From contig JAZQGH010000142.1 of NCBI GenBank assembly GCA_045539925.1, positions 89,605 to 153,604 of the forward strand: a stretch of DNA of 64,000 nt, read 5' to 3'. Positions 14,457-22,014 of the stretch are shown here, piece after piece. Position numbers and translations under genes: made by a program. The notes under the pieces are model-generated. The model saw only the letters and a program-made list of their open reading frames with translations. It searched no databases and was not told the origin of the DNA. Numbering within the stretch: the first letter of the stretch is position 1; the number at the start of each line of letters is the position of its first letter. The stretch comes from SFWF01 sp045539925. GTDB lineage: Bacteria > Bacillota > Clostridia > Oscillospirales > Acutalibacteraceae.

Positions 14457-16883
14457 TCAATCTGTAGGTGTTGTGCTTTCGGGCACTGATTCGGTATTCT
14501 GCTGCGCACCGTCACCTATGTCAGAAGGTGTTTCTTCACTGGGAGGCGGAGCATTCAGGGATGAAATATATGCTGCCGCATCACCTTCGGTTGTAATTTT
14601 AAGATTATCGCCGCCGTGACTCGAGCAGGTCTTTTGATTGCTTGTTTTATACCATCCATAACCATAGGTGGGACAACCGCTCTTTGCAACAAGACCTGTT
14701 TGCGAACAGTACGGCTTACATACAACATATTCACTGGTTGGGAAGTTTTTAGCTTCCAGACCCTTATGAATCTCTTTCATAACAGCGCCCCACATTGTAC
14801 GGGCCCTCTTAGCATCATCAATCTTCTGGAGCTCATCATATCCGCACCAGCTTGCCGCAACATAATACGGGGAACCTCCAGCAAACCAGATATCATTTGT
14901 ATGGTTAGCAGTACCGGTCTTTGCGAAAAGCTTCATATTGGTTACAAAAGACTGGGCGGCGGCACCTGTACCTTCAGATCCGTATACAACATTCTGTAAA
15001 AGTTTATTCATAATTACGGATGTATCTTCGCTGATTGCTACCGTTGCCTTAGACTCGTTACTTAGAACTAAATTATCGAACTGATCGTATATATGGGTAA
15101 AGGTAACCGGTTCGTAATACTTGCCTTTATTACCGAAAATTGCAAATGCTGCAGCAGACTCAAGAGTAGTATAACCTCCGTTTGTGCCGCCCATTCCAAG
15201 AGGAGAATAATCCACATCGGCAGCAGTAAGATTCTTCATTCCGAGAGAATTTGTAAGAAAATCATACGACTCCTGTTTTGTAAGCAGATCAACAAGATAT
15301 ACAGGTATTGTATTCATAGAAATTTCAAGAGCATATTCCACAGTAACTCTACCCTTGTAATATCTGTACCAGTTTACAGGACGCCAGGTTTTGTTGTTAT
15401 AGTATGTGCTTTTATCATCAACAATAGCAGAATAGGTTATAAGGTCCTTCTCCAAAGCGGGAGCATACGCGGATAGTGGCTTTATGGTAGAACCGGGCTG
15501 ACGTGGTGACATAGTTGCTCTGTTAAGTCCGCGATTTTCAGTCTTTTCTCCCATTCCGCCTGACATACCAAGCACATTGCCGCTATAATCCATAACGACC
15601 ATAGAGCCCTCCAGCGTCTCACCGTTGTCGCCCTTCATCGCATACTTTTCATTTTTGTAAACAGAATCAATCGTATTCTGAATATCGGGATCCATTGTGG
15701 AGTAAATCTTGTAACCGCCGTTATAGAAATTAGCTTCGGCGCGACTCTTTTCCCAACCGTTCTTTTCCATAAGAGCGGCAACAACCTGATCGATAAGAGC
15801 ATCAACAAAATAATTGTTAATCTCTTCTTCCTTAAGAATCGACTTGTCTGCTACAACATTAAGCTCCTCAGCAACAGCCTCGTCGTATTCTTCCCGAGTT
15901 ATAAGCTTTTGTTCGAGCATAAGACTTAAAACAAGATTACGACGTTTTTTATTATTTTCGGGATTTTTATCAGGACGATAATACTCAGGTATATTGGTTA
16001 TTCCAGCGATTGAAGCGCACTCAGCCAAGGTAAGCTCATTTACATTCTTACCAAAATAGAATTCGGAGGCAACCTCAACGCCGTAAAGTCCGTTACCCAT
16101 TGCGACAGTGTTCATATAGCATTCAAGAATTACTTCTTTAGTATATTTGCCTTCGAGATAACGGGCACGCATAATTTCACGAACCTTACGCGTTGCGCTT
16201 CTGTCCTTATCGTTGGTAAGGTTTTTAACAAGCTGCTGAGTAATAGAAGATCCGCCGTAGCCCGAGGTCGTACGGTTTGTAACCATATTGATAAATGCGC
16301 CGAAGGTTCTTCTCCAGTCGATACCGTCGTGGTCATTAAAACGTTTATCCTCGATAGCAACAAAGGCATCGGCCAGATTAAGGGGAATTCCTGTGTACTC
16401 CTCGTCTCCTGCCTCGGCTTTTGTTTTGTTATAATCAACCCATATGCGATTTTCTTCTCCATGGAGACGCTGATACTCGACCCACTGGTCTTTATTGTCT
16501 TTTACATATATGGTGGTTGCATAATTAAGGGTAAGTTGCTCAAGGTCTTCTTCCATAGTTCCGTCAACAAACATAATAACATAGCCGATAAGCGCACAAA
16601 CACCAATACAGCCAAGCATAACACAAACGAGGAATACTATCAAAGCGGTAGTAAGAATTTTTTTGGTCTTTGTCTTTTTAGAAGACTTTTTTGTTTTACC
16701 TTTAAAATCAGGCGTTTCAGCTTCGTCATCAGCGACAGTATCAAAAAAGCTGTTCAAATCAAGCACATCAGAATCTGTGCTGGAAAGATCAACTTCATCC
16801 GATTTCTCTTCGTTATTAGTGCCGTTGTCCTCAGGTTGACCAAAGAGATTTGTATATTCTTCATCAAAATTTCGATTGTACAA
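14457..16883 (-). CDS. bifunctional penicillin-binding protein 1A
   Basis: A class A PBP that polymerises and cross-links peptidoglycan, 808 residues. It has an acidic cytoplasmic N-terminus, a Lys-rich patch, one membrane anchor (about 78-106), a GT51 glycosyltransferase domain with catalytic Glu178 (AIEDKRF), and a transpeptidase domain with Ser465-x-x-Lys468 (STIK), SMN at 522 and KTG at 655. The C-terminus has a Cys-containing segment and a Ser/Pro/Thr tail. The start is TTG with GGGGTG upstream; an overlapping ATG is out of frame. It is divergent from the BofC-like gene. Confidence 0.95.
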   Translation of the reverse strand: MYNRNFDEEYTNLFGQPEDNGTNNEEKSDEVDLSSTDSDVLDLNSFFDTVADDEAETPDFKGKTKKSSKKTKTKKILTTALIVFLVCVMLGCIGVCALIGYVIMFVDGTMEEDLEQLTLNYATTIYVKDNKDQWVEYQRLHGEENRIWVDYNKTKAEAGDEEYTGIPLNLADAFVAIEDKRFNDHDGIDWRRTFGAFINMVTNRTTSGYGGSSITQQLVKNLTNDKDRSATRKVREIMRARYLEGKYTKEVILECYMNTVAMGNGLYGVEVASEFYFGKNVNELTLAECASIAGITNIPEYYRPDKNPENNKKRRNLVLSLMLEQKLITREEYDEAVAEELNVVADKSILKEEEINNYFVDALIDQVVAALMEKNGWEKSRAEANFYNGGYKIYSTMDPDIQNTIDSVYKNEKYAMKGDNGETLEGSMVVMDYSGNVLGMSGGMGEKTENRGLNRATMSPRQPGSTIKPLSAYAPALEKDLITYSAIVDDKSTYYNNKTWRPVNWYRYYKGRVTVEYALEISMNTIPVYLVDLLTKQESYDFLTNSLGMKNLTAADVDYSPLGMGGTNGGYTTLESAAAFAIFGNKGKYYEPVTFTHIYDQFDNLVLSNESKATVAISEDTSVIMNKLLQNVVYGSEGTGAAAQSFVTNMKLFAKTGTANHTNDIWFAGGSPYYVAASWCGYDELQKIDDAKRARTMWGAVMKEIHKGLEAKNFPTSEYVVCKPYCSQTGLVAKSGCPTYGYGWYKTSNQKTCSSHGGDNLKITTEGDAAAYISSLNAPPPSEETPSDIGDGAQQNTESVPESTTPTD

Positions 16884-16987
16884 GCATTACACCCCACAAT
16901 ACATTTTTTCCCATTATAGCATATTTATCGCAAAAGTGGGTAACAATTTTTTTACAATTATATAAATTATTTGTTAAGGAGTATAAA

Positions 16988-17296
16988 ATGCTTAAAAATT
17001 TTACCCCAAAAGCTTTAGGTTTGGCGATATTTTCAGTTATAATTGTTGTAACTCTTATACTAAGACCGATAACATCAGATGACAACAAAAAAGAAAACAG
17101 CAGTATTACTTTAGGTGTGTACAAAATTATTGCCGACGAAGACTCCGTTTGCCTCACACTAAACGGCAAGATAGTTAAACATTACGATATAGATCTATCG
17201 GTACTACCCCCTGAGGATACTGCAAATCTGCTAAAAGGAATTACGGTACAGTCGCCCGAAGAAGCAGACAGAATCATAGAAGACTTCGACGGATAA
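16988..17296 (+). CDS. single-pass membrane protein with BofC-like C-terminal domain
   Basis: A 102-residue protein with one N-terminal membrane segment (about 9-26) and an extracytoplasmic domain. The stretch IDLSVLPPEDTANLLKGITV followed by an SPEEADRIIEDF-type ending has the shape of the BofC C-terminal domain (LP..D...L..GI.V.S.EE). BofC modulates forespore-to-mother-cell signalling in Bacillus. The N-terminal BofC domain is absent, so function is uncertain. AAGGAG (16976-16981) supports the ATG at 16988. Confidence 0.55.
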   Translation: MLKNFTPKALGLAIFSVIIVVTLILRPITSDDNKKENSSITLGVYKIIADEDSVCLTLNGKIVKHYDIDLSVLPPEDTANLLKGITVQSPEEADRIIEDFDG

Positions 17297-17365
17297 TACT
17301 GTAAACTTGACAATTTAATTTTTGTTTTATATAATATGGAAGTACCAAACTTAGGAGGGATTTAG

Positions 17366-17917
17366 TTGGAAAAAGATGCAATATCTGTAGGTGTAGGCAG
17401 AGGCGGTTTAAAAAGCACCGCAGAAATCAAAATTCTTGTTTTATACCTCCTTATGAATGTTGACGAACCTGTTCCATCAAACCAGATTGCCGATCTACTT
17501 CATTTAGAGGGTATCGCCAATACATTTGAAGTTAACGAAGCTTTTTATCAGTTGTTTAAAAACGAGCTTATCGACGAAGTGCAGGACACAAAGGAAACCT
17601 ATGTAATCAATGATAAGGGACACGATGTCGGACAGACACTACAGTCTTCCGTTCCCTTTACAGTTCGGGAAAAGTCTCTTAAACTACTGAGAAAAATGCT
17701 ACAGCGTAATCGTCATATGAAAGAGACGGACATAGTTATTTCTCACGAGAAAGACGGTACGATTAAGGTAACCTGCTCTGCGATAGAGAAAGGTGCGGTT
17801 ATTATGAGCTTTTCACTGCAGGCTGCTGATGATGCACAGGCTATCAGAATCAGAGAAAACTATCTTGACGACCCCGCTCTTGTTTACAGAACGCTTATTG
17901 ATATGCTTACAAAATAA
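17366..17917 (+). CDS. DUF4364 family protein (winged-helix regulator-like)
   Basis: A 183-residue cytoplasmic protein. The N-terminal part (AEIKILVLYLLMNVDEPVPSNQI and following) looks like a winged-helix fold of the PadR type. The C-terminal part is a mixed alpha/beta domain. Members are conserved in Clostridia and uncharacterised. The start is TTG with AGGAGGG at 17353-17359. It is followed by a terminator and appears monocistronic. Confidence 0.7.
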   Translation: MEKDAISVGVGRGGLKSTAEIKILVLYLLMNVDEPVPSNQIADLLHLEGIANTFEVNEAFYQLFKNELIDEVQDTKETYVINDKGHDVGQTLQSSVPFTVREKSLKLLRKMLQRNRHMKETDIVISHEKDGTIKVTCSAIEKGAVIMSFSLQAADDAQAIRIRENYLDDPALVYRTLIDMLTK

Positions 17918-17929
17918 TACACTGTTAAG

Positions 17930-17964
17930 TCCCGGACAATTAAACGGTTGTCTGGGATTTTTTA
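17930..17964 (+). terminator. terminator of the DUF4364 gene
   Basis: TCCCGGACAA (17930-17939) pairs with TTGTCTGGGA (17948-17957), followed by TTTTTTA. Confidence 0.9.
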
Positions 17965-17995
17965 TTCCTATATTGGTGTCTTTTTTCTACAAAAG

Positions 17996-18024
17996 TTGAC
18001 AAAGCTCGTGAAAAAATATATAAT
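17996..18024 (+). promoter_or_regulatory. consensus promoter reading antisense through tRNA-Thr toward the XRE gene
   Basis: A perfect TTGACA (17996-18001), a 17-base spacer and a perfect TATAAT (18019-18024). Transcription starting near 18031 would cross the hairpin at 18036-18061, then the complement of tRNA-Thr, and reach the XRE gene at 18214. Confidence 0.7.
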
Positions 18025-18035
18025 TATAACAAATA

Positions 18036-18061
18036 AGGCAACCGCAAGGTTTGCGGTTGCC
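18036..18061 (-). terminator. terminator of tRNA-Thr
   Basis: An 11-base stem GGCAACCGCAA/TTGCGGTTGCC, read leftward after the tRNA CCA end, followed by an interrupted T-rich tract. Confidence 0.65.
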
Positions 18062-18069
18062 TGAAACTA

Positions 18070-18145
18070 TGGAGCTAGAGATGGGACTCGAACCCACGAC
18101 CGACTGATTACGAATCAGTTACTCTACCACCTGAGCCACTCTAGC
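18070..18145 (-). tRNA. tRNA-Thr (anticodon CGU)
   Basis: A 76-base tRNA with acceptor GCTAGAG/CTCTAGC, anticodon loop TTCGTAA (CGT), discriminator T and encoded CCA (18072-18070). It decodes ACG. It has its own perfect-consensus promoter. Confidence 0.95.
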
Positions 18146-18158
18146 AGATAGCCATAAA

Positions 18159-18187
18159 ATTATAACAACTTATTAAAATGTTGTCAA
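18159..18187 (-). promoter_or_regulatory. promoter of tRNA-Thr
   Basis: TTGACA (18187-18182), a 17-base spacer and TATAAT (18164-18159), 13 bases before the tRNA 5' end. It converges on the promoter at 17996. Confidence 0.85.
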
Positions 18188-18213
18188 GCATAAAGTATTT
18201 TTTAGGTGATAAT

Positions 18214-18612
18214 ATGTTTTCTAACGATCCCGAACAGATAAGAGACCGAATTCGCGATTACCGAAAATTAAAAAAAGTTACCCAGCAAGACCTTGCCGAC
18301 TATATTGGTATGAAGAGGGGCGCCTTCAGAAACCGTGAAGCCGAGGGAAATTTTGCTTGGGAAGATATTGAGCTTATTGCAGAATTTTTTGAAACTTCCC
18401 CCTACTTTTTACAGTATGGTGCCGAAGAAGACGATTTACATGCACTTGCAAAAATGCTGAAAATGAGATGTAGCTTAAGGCAGCCCGAGTTCACCATTTT
18501 CGGAGATTTAAACAAACAAATAGAGATGAACAACCTATATCTCAGTTTCATAAGCCTCCGTTCTGAAGACCAAAAACGTATTGAAAGATTTATAGATACA
18601 AATAACTACTAA
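18214..18612 (+). CDS. XRE-family helix-turn-helix regulator
   Basis: A 132-residue protein. Residues of about 8-65 form a Cro/CI-type helix-turn-helix (RIRDYRKLKKVTQQDLADYI, then the recognition helix MKRGAFRNREAEG). A helical region of unknown role follows. The ATG at 18214 has AGGTG upstream; an ATG 12 codons earlier lacks a ribosome site. The likely promoter is the one at 17996, giving a long leader antisense to tRNA-Thr. The target genes are unknown. Confidence 0.75.
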   Translation: MFSNDPEQIRDRIRDYRKLKKVTQQDLADYIGMKRGAFRNREAEGNFAWEDIELIAEFFETSPYFLQYGAEEDDLHALAKMLKMRCSLRQPEFTIFGDLNKQIEMNNLYLSFISLRSEDQKRIERFIDTNNY

Positions 18613-18615
18613 CAT

Positions 18616-18642
18616 AAAATCCGCACAGACTGTGCGGATTTT
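18616..18642. terminator. bidirectional terminator between XRE gene and DUF2344 gene
   Basis: AAAATCCGCACA pairs with TGTGCGGATTTT around a GAC loop, between two convergent genes. Confidence 0.85.
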
Positions 18643-18644
18643 AA

Positions 18645-19283
18645 CTATTTATACGGTTTCATATCTGAGTTGTACAGCATCGTTCTAATTATTGAAAACG
18701 CAGGTAACTGCTCACCTGTAGCAGAAACAAAGGTGTCAAAAAGCAGTTTAGGATTAAGATTATTACTTCCGCCTGCAGCAAGAATAAGTTTTACCGTTTT
18801 GTTTTGAACAGCAAAGCTATGAATATATTCCTTTAAATTAACGGTTTTATATCCGCCCTTTTTTGTTCTTTTTTCAGCTTCAATAACCTCATCCGACAAA
18901 AATTTAATAAGGCTATCTTTGGGAATAGACTCTTCAAACTCCACACAGAACTCAGCATAAGCTATATCCCCCGCTTTCATTACGGGATCTGCACAAGACA
19001 GTATCTCAATCCCCTGAGGCATCAAAGGTTTAAGTGAGTCATATACACTTTTATTAGGATATTCATCAACATCAAGGCGGATGTCCATCACTTCATAGGT
19101 GCTTTCAAAACCCAGTGACAGCGGCAATGCAAAGGTAATATACGGATGAGGATTAAAGCCTTCGGAATACCATACGGGAATTCCCGACATACGCACCATA
19201 CGTATCATAAAACGGTTAAGGTCGAGGTGTGATATAAATTTCATATTCCCGTCTTTCTTAAAAAACACTCTAACGCTTCTCAT
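18645..19283 (-). CDS. TIGR03936/DUF2344 radical-SAM-associated protein
   Basis: A 212-residue cytoplasmic protein that opens with RVFFKKDGNMKFISHLDLNR and contains the family block WYSEGFNPHPYITFALPLSLG. It is regularly found next to, or fused with, the large B12-binding-type radical SAM protein encoded just upstream. The ATG at 19283 has GGAGAGGG upstream and lies 14 bases inside the end of that gene. The biochemical role is unknown; the partnership implies a shared substrate, possibly RNA. Confidence 0.8.
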   Translation of the reverse strand: MRSVRVFFKKDGNMKFISHLDLNRFMIRMVRMSGIPVWYSEGFNPHPYITFALPLSLGFESTYEVMDIRLDVDEYPNKSVYDSLKPLMPQGIEILSCADPVMKAGDIAYAEFCVEFEESIPKDSLIKFLSDEVIEAEKRTKKGGYKTVNLKEYIHSFAVQNKTVKLILAAGGSNNLNPKLLFDTFVSATGEQLPAFSIIRTMLYNSDMKPYK

Positions 19284-21117
19284 AGCACACACCCTCTCCA
19301 AAGCAGGCCGCACCGCAACCCGCACATTCCTGACGGCAATTTTTTGTAGTAACAGCCTTATGAGCTAACTCATTTTCCTTTATAAGGAAGCCTTTTGAAA
19401 CACCATAATCGATATGATCCCAAGGTAAGGTCTCGTAATATTCACGTTTTCTTGAAGCATAAAAAGCTGTATCTAAACCACATTCATTAAATGCTTCAAG
19501 CCATTTATCAAACTGGAAACACTCGTCCCAACCATCAAAACGAAGACCTTTCTTATGTGCACGATACAGCACATCACAAAGTCTTCGGTCTCCGCGGGCA
19601 AACACGCCTTCTAAAAGGCTCGTATAGCTTTGATGATAGCTTACCGTAATTTTTTTGGTTCTGACACTTTTAAGCAGATGCTGCTGCTTTTCAGGTATCT
19701 CCTCAAGCTGTGCCTGTGGCTCAAACTGAAATGGTGTAAAGGGCTTCGGTACAAAGGTAGCTACACTTATAGAAACATTTACGGGCTTTCCTTTTTTCCT
19801 TGTAGGGTTGCTATAGTATTCATCAACGACCTTTTGCGCAAGATTTGCAATTCCTTCAAGATCTTCGTTTGTTTCGGTAGGAAGACCCAGCATAAAATAG
19901 AGCTTAACAGCGGTATAGCCCGATTCAAAAGCCATTTTACAGGTTGAAATTATCTCGTCCTCAGTTATATTTTTGTTGATAACATCACGCAAACGCTGAG
20001 TCCCTGCCTCAGGGGCAAAGGTAAGACTGCTTTTTCTCACAGACTGAATTTTTTCGAGAAGTTCTTTGGGAAAATTGTCAATTCTGAGCGAAGGCAGAGC
20101 TATGCTTACCTTTTCTTTTTCGCTCCAAGAAAGCATTTTATTTAACAGCTCTTCTATCTGTCGGTAATCGCTGGTTGAAAGTGACGAAAGAGAAACCTCA
20201 TCATATCCGCACAAGTCGCATAACGATTTAGCCTGCTTGTCAGCTACTTCCGCGCTCTTCTCACGAACAGGTCTGTAAATATATCCAGCCTGACAGAATC
20301 TGCAGCCTCTGATACAGCCTCTGAATATTTCCTGCACAGCTCTATCGTGAACTATTTCAATAAATGGAACGATAAACTTGTCGGGATAATGCACCTTATT
20401 AAGGTCCTTTATAATGCGTTTGCGAACAGTCTTAGGAGCATCAGCTTCCGAAAATACCGATTTTACAGTACCGTCCGAATTATATGTAACACTGTAAAGC
20501 GACGGCACATAAACTCCCTCTATTTTTGCTGCACGTCTGAGGAATTCGGCTTTTGTGTGACCTGCCGCTTTCATTTCCTTATACAGGTCAATAACCTCAA
20601 GATCAACCTCTTCGCCTTCACCTAAAAAGAAAATATCGATAAAATCGGCAAGAGGCTCGGGATTGCAGGCACAGGGTCCACCAGCAACCACAACGGGAGT
20701 TGACCAGTCAGGTCTCTCTGGGGTTTTGAGTGGTATATCAGCCAAATCAAGCATATTGAGAACGTTTGTGTAAGAAAGCTCATATTGCAGAGTAAAACCA
20801 ACAAAATCGAAATCCCTTATTGCATCGTGGCTTTCAAGACCGTAAAGGGGTATATTGTTTTTGCGCATAACCTCTTCAAAATCAATCCAGGGGGCAAAAA
20901 CCCTCTCGCACCATATATCGTCTCGTGAGTTGAACTGAGAATAAAGTATCTTCATTCCGAGATGAGACATACCTATTTCATAAGTATCGGGAAAGCAAAA
21001 AGCAAACCTCACATCTACTTTGTTTTTATCTTTAACTACACTGTTAAGCTCTCCGCCTGTGTATCTTCCAGGTTTTTGAACACTAAGCAGTAATTCTTCA
21101 AACTTCCTTTTATTCAT
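19270..21117 (-). CDS. TIGR03960 family radical SAM protein with B12-binding-type N-terminal domain
   Basis: A 615-residue protein. The N-terminal part resembles a cobalamin-binding-like domain (FAFCFPDTYEIGMSHLG, VVAGGPCACNPEP). The radical SAM core has the iron-sulfur motif C-x3-C-x2-C in RGCIRGCRFCQAG near residue 270. The C-terminus adds further cysteines (CRQECAGCGAACFGEG), perhaps a second cluster. It is co-transcribed with the DUF2344 gene. The family is widespread in Clostridia and its reaction is not established. Confidence 0.85.
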   Translation of the reverse strand: MNKRKFEELLLSVQKPGRYTGGELNSVVKDKNKVDVRFAFCFPDTYEIGMSHLGMKILYSQFNSRDDIWCERVFAPWIDFEEVMRKNNIPLYGLESHDAIRDFDFVGFTLQYELSYTNVLNMLDLADIPLKTPERPDWSTPVVVAGGPCACNPEPLADFIDIFFLGEGEEVDLEVIDLYKEMKAAGHTKAEFLRRAAKIEGVYVPSLYSVTYNSDGTVKSVFSEADAPKTVRKRIIKDLNKVHYPDKFIVPFIEIVHDRAVQEIFRGCIRGCRFCQAGYIYRPVREKSAEVADKQAKSLCDLCGYDEVSLSSLSTSDYRQIEELLNKMLSWSEKEKVSIALPSLRIDNFPKELLEKIQSVRKSSLTFAPEAGTQRLRDVINKNITEDEIISTCKMAFESGYTAVKLYFMLGLPTETNEDLEGIANLAQKVVDEYYSNPTRKKGKPVNVSISVATFVPKPFTPFQFEPQAQLEEIPEKQQHLLKSVRTKKITVSYHQSYTSLLEGVFARGDRRLCDVLYRAHKKGLRFDGWDECFQFDKWLEAFNECGLDTAFYASRKREYYETLPWDHIDYGVSKGFLIKENELAHKAVTTKNCRQECAGCGAACFGEGVCYEKR

Positions 21118-21154
21118 AAGTGCTCCATATCTATTATTTTTATATAATAATACA

Positions 21155-21748
21155 TTAAACGGCTTTATCTTTCAACAGTTTTTTAATAATTATGGGTGTT
21201 AGAAGATATATACAAAAAAGCAAGATACTGTAATTTACCGAAAGGCCGCTATAACTCACGAATAAAGATAAAATAACTAAGACTGTAACAACTGTGAGTA
21301 CGGCCAGAATATTTTCAAGACATTTTGAAGAAACCACACCGCAAAGCAACGTTTTAACAATTGAACCACCGTCCAGTCCGCTTACGGGAAGCAGGTTGTA
21401 TACGCAAAGCACAAGATTTATACCAAAATATGTATACGAGCCAATAAAAAAAGCTATTATTGCTAACAAAAAATTACATAGCGGTCCTACGATTATTGCG
21501 GCGATTTTTTTTAATCTTGTAAGAGTAATATCCGAATATTTAACACCGATTGCTCCTATAAGCAGCTGCACTTCTTCAATTTTACATCCAAAGCTGACAA
21601 GTGCTAAAATATGCGCAGCTTCGTGCAAAGTCATAGAAAGCAAAGTAGGAATATACATCTGCGTTTTATCTATTGCTACAAATATTGCAACCGAGCAGAC
21701 AAAAAAATAACTTATAGTGCAAGGAATACCGCAAAGAGTAAATCTCAC
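21155..21748 (-). CDS. M50 site-2 intramembrane metalloprotease, SpoIVFB-like
   Basis: A 197-residue membrane protein with about six hydrophobic segments. The zinc motif HEAAH lies near residue 43, and the second metal-binding motif is in NLLPVSGLDGGSI near 117-129. In sporulating bacteria SpoIVFB of this family releases pro-SigK. This protein lacks the C-terminal CBS domain of Bacillus SpoIVFB. The start is GTG at 21748, two bases after the stop of a 60-codon membrane-protein gene. Identification as the true SpoIVFB is an inference. Confidence 0.75.
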   Translation of the reverse strand: MRFTLCGIPCTISYFFVCSVAIFVAIDKTQMYIPTLLSMTLHEAAHILALVSFGCKIEEVQLLIGAIGVKYSDITLTRLKKIAAIIVGPLCNFLLAIIAFFIGSYTYFGINLVLCVYNLLPVSGLDGGSIVKTLLCGVVSSKCLENILAVLTVVTVLVILSLFVSYSGLSVNYSILLFCIYLLTPIIIKKLLKDKAV

Positions 21749-21750
21749 AC

Positions 21751-21933
21751 CTATTCCCCGCTATAAACAAGAGATGTGCTGACATCGTATGTTGAATACT
21801 GTGTATAAATATCTTTTAGCTTTTCAAAATTTGTATTATCAAAAAAGCGCACCCCTGTTAAAAATATTATGAACAGTATTATAAACACGCACTGTATAAC
21901 AAGTAATGTGATGTACTTCTTTGCAAACTCCAT
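21751..21933 (-). CDS. tiny single-pass membrane protein coupled to the M50 protease
   Basis: A 60-residue product with one membrane segment (about 8-30) and about 30 residues outside (FFDNTNFEKLKDIYTQYS). GGGAG lies 8 bases before the ATG. Its stop is two bases from the protease start, so translation is coupled. In Bacillus the equivalent position holds spoIVFA, a much larger regulator of SpoIVFB. I do not recognise a family; a reduced regulator or anchor of the protease is a guess from position. Confidence 0.6.
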   Translation of the reverse strand: MEFAKKYITLLVIQCVFIILFIIFLTGVRFFDNTNFEKLKDIYTQYSTYDVSTSLVYSGE

Positions 21934-22014
21934 ATCTATCACTCCCACATAATTTTTATTGTAAAAAAATCAATTATATGATAAATTAGATATAAATAAC
22001 ACTTAGGAGTAACT

